Shown: one piece after another, positions 14,144 through 18,137 of the stretch
How the letters are laid out: every line of letters begins with the position of its first letter
How positions within the stretch are numbered: position 1 is the stretch's first letter
Source of the DNA: Chloroflexota bacterium
Lineage (GTDB): Bacteria > Chloroflexota > Dehalococcoidia > Lucifugimonadales > JADFKI01
Direction of reading: 5' to 3'
DNA: 18,137 nt
NCBI GenBank assembly: GCA_022565015.1
Contig: JADFKI010000037.1
Location: 1 to 18,137 of the forward strand
Made by a program: the position numbers and the translations under genes
The notes under the pieces: generated by a model
The model's database searches: none
The model's input: the letters and a program-made list of their open reading frames with translations, nothing else
What the model was told of the DNA's origin: nothing

Positions 14144-15595
14144 TTGATTGGCAAGCAGGGTATATCAGAAACGGGCATCCGAGGCTCCGCATCGGGGCCC
14201 GAGGCAATATCCGTGTGTCCGACATGTGAAAATTGGAACGCGGGCGGAGAGGCTCGGTGCGTCGAATGCGGCCAGAGCCTCGTGGGCGTCTTCGTCGTCT
14301 CGGAAGAGCGGGCCCGTGAAATGGGCAGAAGGCGTCGGCTGGTCCGAAGGCGGAATCGAGTCATCGTCTGGGGTCTAGCCGCATCCATTGTAGCCGTCCT
14401 CGCGGCGTTGGCCGGCCTGGGCTACATGAGCGCCAGTCGCAAACTAGATCCTCCGAGCTCGAGTATCACGGCAACTCCGTCTCTCAACGATTGGCCCATG
14501 TACCAGCGAGACCCGGCGCACGCCGCGGTAGTCGACGGCGACGTTGCATCGCCCAGGGGCGTTCTGAAATGGCGTTTCGACACGGAGGAGCCGATTCTGT
14601 CCTCGCCGGCGGTATTAGACGGTCTGTTGTATCTTGCTACAGGTGATCGTCGGATTGTAGCGGTCGATGCAGGCACCGGTGAGCTCGTATGGGAGCACGC
14701 CGTCAACGGGCCGGTGGACTCGTCTCCGGCCGTCGCGGGCGACCTAGTCTACGTTGGACTCAGAGACGGCAGGCTCATTGCGCTGAATGCCGCCAACGGA
14801 GTGCTCAGTTGGGAATTCCAAACGGAGGCTTCGATTTTTTCTTCGCCCACTGTTCACCGGGGCGAGCTATACGTCGCGTCGAGCGGTGGCGTGCTCCATG
14901 CCCTCGACGCCGTTACGGGGCTTGAGAGGTGGAGGTTCGAGACCGATGGGCGGTTGATATCCAGTCCAGCGGCATTTGAGCAATCGGTGGCGGTCACGTC
15001 CCACGACCGTTACCTTTACATTCTAGACTCAAAGACCGGCAGGCCGGCGTTGAAATTCAAGACCGCTTCCGCTGCCGGGTCCCCGGTGTTCGATGGAGAT
15101 TTTCTTTTCTTGGCCGACGCCACGGGTGTTATCAGGTCCATCGATTGGCGAAAGCATAACCGACGATTTGACAGACTGATTCTGCGCACCAAGATCCAAC
15201 TGGCCGCATGGGGTTTGACGGACGTCATTCCACATCAGGCGGGCTATGTCTGGGGCATGGGGACCAGCGAATCGAGCTTCATCGGAGCGCCGGTAGTCGC
15301 GAAAGAAATTGTCTACGTCGCCTCGACGACGGGACGTCTGCTGGCCCTGGACAAGGCGACCGGTGAAACCATCTGGGAATACGACACGGCTGGAAGCATT
15401 TCGGGCTCGCCGTCGGTTGCCGGTGAGACGATATACATAGGCGATAGCCTCGGCAGGCTCTACGCCTTGGACGCGTTGAGTGGCGAACCGCTATGGGAGT
15501 TCCCGGCGGATGGAGCGATTTCCTCGACGCCGGTCATCGCCGGAGGCGTAATCTATTTCAGCTCGATGGACGGCGGCATCTACGCCGTGGAGTAG
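14144..15595 (+). CDS. Zinc-ribbon, transmembrane, PQQ-type beta-propeller protein
   Basis: The 483-residue protein has three parts. An N-terminal zinc ribbon carries CPTC (25-28) and CVEC (39-42). An Arg-rich stretch (61-72) precedes one transmembrane helix (about 72-94), so the ribbon should be cytoplasmic. A beta-propeller of about seven PQQ/BamB-type repeats (about 138-483) should lie outside; repeats show W-F-T, SSPAV, YVG, G-L-ALDA-TG (for example GRLLALDKATGETIWEY). A less regular blade near 335-375 has an insertion. No PQQ enzyme active-site residues are evident, so a binding or scaffold role is likelier than catalysis. The start TTG 14144 follows GGGGA by 9 bases; an in-frame TAA at about 14123 excludes a longer form, and GTG at codon 24 would barely spare the ribbon. 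The gene diverges from the pilus operon, so a link to it is only suggested by position. Confidence 0.85.
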   Translation: MIGKQGISETGIRGSASGPEAISVCPTCENWNAGGEARCVECGQSLVGVFVVSEERAREMGRRRRLVRRRNRVIVWGLAASIVAVLAALAGLGYMSASRKLDPPSSSITATPSLNDWPMYQRDPAHAAVVDGDVASPRGVLKWRFDTEEPILSSPAVLDGLLYLATGDRRIVAVDAGTGELVWEHAVNGPVDSSPAVAGDLVYVGLRDGRLIALNAANGVLSWEFQTEASIFSSPTVHRGELYVASSGGVLHALDAVTGLERWRFETDGRLISSPAAFEQSVAVTSHDRYLYILDSKTGRPALKFKTASAAGSPVFDGDFLFLADATGVIRSIDWRKHNRRFDRLILRTKIQLAAWGLTDVIPHQAGYVWGMGTSESSFIGAPVVAKEIVYVASTTGRLLALDKATGETIWEYDTAGSISGSPSVAGETIYIGDSLGRLYALDALSGEPLWEFPADGAISSTPVIAGGVIYFSSMDGGIYAVE

Positions 15596-15891
15596 CAGTC
15601 CTCGGGGGAACCCGTCGTGCATATAGGCGTGGTATGCCTCAATTCGAGCATGGCGCCGATATCGATGCCATGCGGTAGGAGGCGCGAGTCGCACATAAGA
15701 CAGGCTATGACGATGTTGCGGTGTCCATCATGTGCTCTGTGCCGACCCCGCCGACTATCGCGACGGAACGCTCCCGTTTACGTCCACGACATCTTTCACG
15801 AGGCCGTCCCTGAAGATAGACCATTGACTCTCGACCGAGGCACTGTGTTGACGCTTCGAGCCTTGGACGATGGTGTGCGTCTGGGGGGGTC
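15596..15891. other. Convergent intergenic stretch with possible gene relics
   Basis: No intact gene is supported. On the minus strand, just after the permease stop, a frame with protein-like composition (QTHTIVQGSKRQHSASVE onward, then SIFRDGLVKDVVDVNGS) ends at TAG 15757-15755 and has no proper start. Another open minus-strand stretch (including IACLMCDSRLLPHGIDIGAM) follows in a different frame. They may be remnants of a decayed gene, but I recognise no family. A 4-bp CGGG/CCCG hairpin with a GGAA loop at 15603-15614 lies 8 bases after the propeller gene stop, without a T tract. Confidence 0.3.
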
Positions 15892-16788
15892 CTAGCCGCC
15901 TCTTAACCTGGGGTCCAGGACGTCTCGCAGAGCGTCGCCAAACAGATTGAATCCGTACACGGCGACGCTAATGGCGATTCCAGGCATAATAGGCATCCAC
16001 GGAGCGAGCTCGGCGAATTTCTGGGCGGAGCCGAATAGGTCTCGTCCCCATGAAGGAGTGGGAGGTGGGATGCCAAGCCCCAGAAAGCTCAACGATGCCT
16101 CGGTGATTATGGCCCCTCCAAGAGTAGCCGTGGCGATAATAATGTACGGTGCGCCGCAGTTGGGGGCTACGTGTCTGAATATGATTCGCCACTGGCTGGC
16201 TCCCACCGCATGCGCCGCCTGGACGTAGTCGGACTCTTTCACGACGAGCACGATGGAGCGCACGACCCTGGCCGAGCTCGGCACCACCACGATGCTAATC
16301 GCTATAATGACGTTCGTAAGGTTCCTGCCCAGCACGGCTATTATGACGATGGCAACGACCAGTGATGGGAAGGCCCAGATAACGTCCATGAACCGCTGGG
16401 TAATCAGGTCTGCCTTACCACCCCAATACGCGGTCGCCAGTGCGATCAATGCCCCCGCCCCCGTGCCAAAAAAGGTGGCGAGGAAACCCACCATCATGGA
16501 CAGGCGCGCGCCCCAAATGACGCGACTCAGGATGTCCCTGCCAAGGTTGTCCGTCCCCATGGGAAATGCGAGCGAAGGCGCCTTCAAACGGGCCGAACCG
16601 CCGTCGATAAGCAGAGTGGGGTCGTACGGAGCCAGAAGGGGAGCGAAAATGGCGAGAACGATCATCAACAGAACGATCGCGCCACCTATGGCGCCCAGCG
16701 GCTTACGACGGGCGAAATTCAAGAGTGAAGCAAACGTGCTCGTGCGTTGCCTCAGGATTATTTCGTCACGCTCGGTCGCTATGGACAT
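15892..16788 (-). CDS. ABC transporter permease, DppC/OppC-like
   Basis: The 298-residue membrane protein has the OppC_N N-terminus (FARRKPLGAIGGAIVLLMIV, then APYDP), the family signature GTDNLGRDILSRVIWGAR (about 78-95), about six transmembrane helices, an EAA loop (AVGASQWRIIFRHVAPN) that contacts the ATPase, and the closing EASLSFLGLGIPPPTPSWG and DVLDPRLRGG. It pairs with the upstream DppB-like subunit to import peptides, nickel or similar solutes; substrate cannot be told from the permease. The ATG at 16788 lies 34 bases after the partner's stop. No ATPase gene follows within the window. Confidence 0.92.
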   Translation of the reverse strand: MSIATERDEIILRQRTSTFASLLNFARRKPLGAIGGAIVLLMIVLAIFAPLLAPYDPTLLIDGGSARLKAPSLAFPMGTDNLGRDILSRVIWGARLSMMVGFLATFFGTGAGALIALATAYWGGKADLITQRFMDVIWAFPSLVVAIVIIAVLGRNLTNVIIAISIVVVPSSARVVRSIVLVVKESDYVQAAHAVGASQWRIIFRHVAPNCGAPYIIIATATLGGAIITEASLSFLGLGIPPPTPSWGRDLFGSAQKFAELAPWMPIMPGIAISVAVYGFNLFGDALRDVLDPRLRGG

Positions 16789-16822
16789 GTCTTCTCAACC
16801 AAGAAGCAGACCTCGCTCTCGA

Positions 16823-17968
16823 TTACTGGTATCGCACCCTTGGGTTAAGCCAGCCGTACAAAAGGTCAACGATGAGATTGGCCGCGGTCACAAAAATCGC
16901 CGTGGCAAAGAGGGTAGCCTGAATTGCGGGATAGTCTCGAAATACCACCGACTCCACCAGGAAGAGACCCAGTCCGGGCAGGTTAAACACGGTCTCCACG
17001 ACCACAATGCCGCCAATGGAAAATCCTAGCTGCAATCCGAATATGGTCAACACCGGCAGGAAGGCGTTCTTCAGAGCATGGCGCTGGACGACGACCCGCT
17101 CTCTCAAGCCCTTGGCCAGCGCGGTGCGTACGTAGTCCTCCCTAAGCACTTCCAGGAGGGACGACCTGGTCATTCGTGCGATTAGGCCGATCTGTACGAA
17201 GCCGACGGCGATGGCAGGGAAGATGGACTGAGTCAAGCTGCGTACGGGGTTCTCCCAGATGGGAACGTATTCTAGGGGCGGAAGCCACTCAAATTGCGTA
17301 ACCAGAACGAGAATCAGGAGCATCGCCACCCAGAACGACGGCATGGACAGGCCGGCTATGGCTATAACTCTGGACACGTAATCCACGGGCTTGTCTTGAC
17401 GTATAGCCGAGATGACCCCCATTGGAACGGCGGTGACGAGCGTGATGACTCCCGAGAGAACCACGATGTTCAAGGTCATGGGGAAACGCCGCAGCCACTC
17501 ATCCCTCACGGGCCTGCCGACCTTTATGGACTCGCCGAATTCGAGGCGGAAGGAGTCCCAGATCCACTCCGCATACTGTTCGAAGATATTGACGTCCCGC
17601 TCCCCTATGAGGATGTATTTCGGGTCCAGCAGGTATCCCTCCAATCTGAGATCCTGGCCCCCGCGCTTTCGTGATCTCAGAATTCGTGGATCGACGTCGT
17701 GTATCGCCTGGATTATCTGAGTGTATTCATCTCCGTAATCTGCTTTCAGGGCTTCTTCGTCGGGAATCACCTTGAGGCGAATAAAGCCCAGCTGCACCCG
17801 CATGTCGCGGATCAACGCCTCTGAGACGCGGCCCTCCCTCCCAGGATCGGCCAGGGCCACCAGGGCCGGATCGCCTGGAACGATACGCATGAGGACAAAG
17901 ACGAGCGTGGCGACTCCGTAGATGGTTACGATTGCCAGCAGGAGGCGCTTTATGATGTAGTTACGCAA
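16823..17968 (-). CDS. ABC transporter permease, DppB/OppB-like, with enlarged first loop
   Basis: The 381-residue membrane protein begins with the DppB pattern (IIKRLLLAIVTIYGVATLVF, then RIVPGDPA), has the EAA loop (LREDYVRTALAKGLRERVVV) and ends with VVVETVFNLPGLGLFLVESV and DLLYGWLNPRVRY. It is longer than a usual DppB of roughly 310-340 residues because about 60-70 mostly charged residues (around 64-130, including DEEALKADYGDEY and RSRKRGGQDLRLEGYLLD) are inserted in the first extracytoplasmic loop. The start is TTG 17968, directly abutting an in-frame TAA, with a weak GGTG upstream. Substrate is unknown. Confidence 0.9.
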   Translation of the reverse strand: MRNYIIKRLLLAIVTIYGVATLVFVLMRIVPGDPALVALADPGREGRVSEALIRDMRVQLGFIRLKVIPDEEALKADYGDEYTQIIQAIHDVDPRILRSRKRGGQDLRLEGYLLDPKYILIGERDVNIFEQYAEWIWDSFRLEFGESIKVGRPVRDEWLRRFPMTLNIVVLSGVITLVTAVPMGVISAIRQDKPVDYVSRVIAIAGLSMPSFWVAMLLILVLVTQFEWLPPLEYVPIWENPVRSLTQSIFPAIAVGFVQIGLIARMTRSSLLEVLREDYVRTALAKGLRERVVVQRHALKNAFLPVLTIFGLQLGFSIGGIVVVETVFNLPGLGLFLVESVVFRDYPAIQATLFATAIFVTAANLIVDLLYGWLNPRVRYQ

Positions 17969-18136
17969 TTAGCACCATGGTGAACTGGACTTTATTACAC
18001 GAGCCTTGACAGTTCTATGGGCGGGTTGACCGTCGGAAAGAGCTTCAACTGGGGTTACTGGAACGTCCGAGAACCGTACCGAAGTTTCACCTGAGGTCTC
18101 ATTCTGACGGATCACACTCAGAGGCGTCGCGAATTC
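17969..18136 (-). CDS. Possible 3' end of an upstream gene, or permease leader region
   Basis: A minus-strand frame is open from the window edge to TAA 17971-17969, which touches the TTG start of the DppB-like gene. The 55 residues show no recognisable family and do not look like the end of a solute-binding protein. The stretch may instead be the untranslated leader; on the minus strand TAATAA near 17994-17989 could be part of a -10 element but has no clear -35. Confidence 0.2.
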   Translation of the reverse strand, partial: EFATPLSVIRQNETSGETSVRFSDVPVTPVEALSDGQPAHRTVKARVIKSSSPWC

Positions 18137-18137
18137 G

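Noticed and set aside
15617..15895. Plus-strand 92-residue open frame between convergent genes.
   Set aside because: No ribosome site or recognisable family. It runs into the 3' end of the opposite-strand permease gene and competes with open frames on the other strand.

Overview
The window looks like a chromosomal segment of an uncultured, GC-rich bacterium. The best guess is a Chloroflexota member (Dehalococcoidia/SAR202-like). The reasons are a UGSC-motif selenoprotein beside a TDGLP-type protein, an OFA-like major facilitator, Dpp/Opp-type permeases, and a type IV pilus cluster with no pilP or pilQ secretin genes, as expected of a cell with a single membrane. This assignment is inference; the window has no rRNA or marker gene.

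Layout. Positions 1-698 hold no gene I can support. At 699-1016 (-) is a small receiver-like protein that has lost its phosphoacceptor Asp. An MFS transporter (1430-2755, +) follows. Next come a TDGLP-motif protein of unknown function (2883-3896, +) and a selenoprotein (3993-4532, +). The selenoprotein is split by an in-frame TGA at 4290-4292 that reads as Sec-Gly-Ser-Cys, and a bacterial SECIS-like hairpin lies directly downstream. An annotator unaware of Sec would report two broken ORFs here.

From 13553 down to 4556, all on the minus strand, lies a nearly complete type IV pilus operon: major prepilin (pilA), free-standing response regulator, extension ATPase (pilB), platform protein (pilC), two FxLxE minor prepilins, two tandem paralogous GspK/PilX-like prepilins with jelly-roll-like C-terminal domains, pilO, and a pilM-pilN fusion. 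The fusion has no ATG, GTG or TTG start at its N-terminus and appears to start at ATC. No pilT, pilD, pilP or pilQ is present. PilB, PilC and PilMN-PilO would form the inner-membrane machine. PilA would form the fibre. The minor pilins would prime assembly, and the two jelly-roll proteins probably sit at the tip or act as adhesins.

Divergently from pilA, after a 590-base regulatory region, a plus-strand gene (14144-15595) encodes an unusual membrane protein: a zinc ribbon, one transmembrane helix, and an extracytoplasmic PQQ-type beta-propeller. The 296 bases from 15596 to 15891 hold only possible gene relics. The window ends with two minus-strand ABC permease subunits of the Dpp/Opp family (dppC-like 15892-16788, dppB-like 16823-17968). 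Their ATPases and binding protein lie outside the window.
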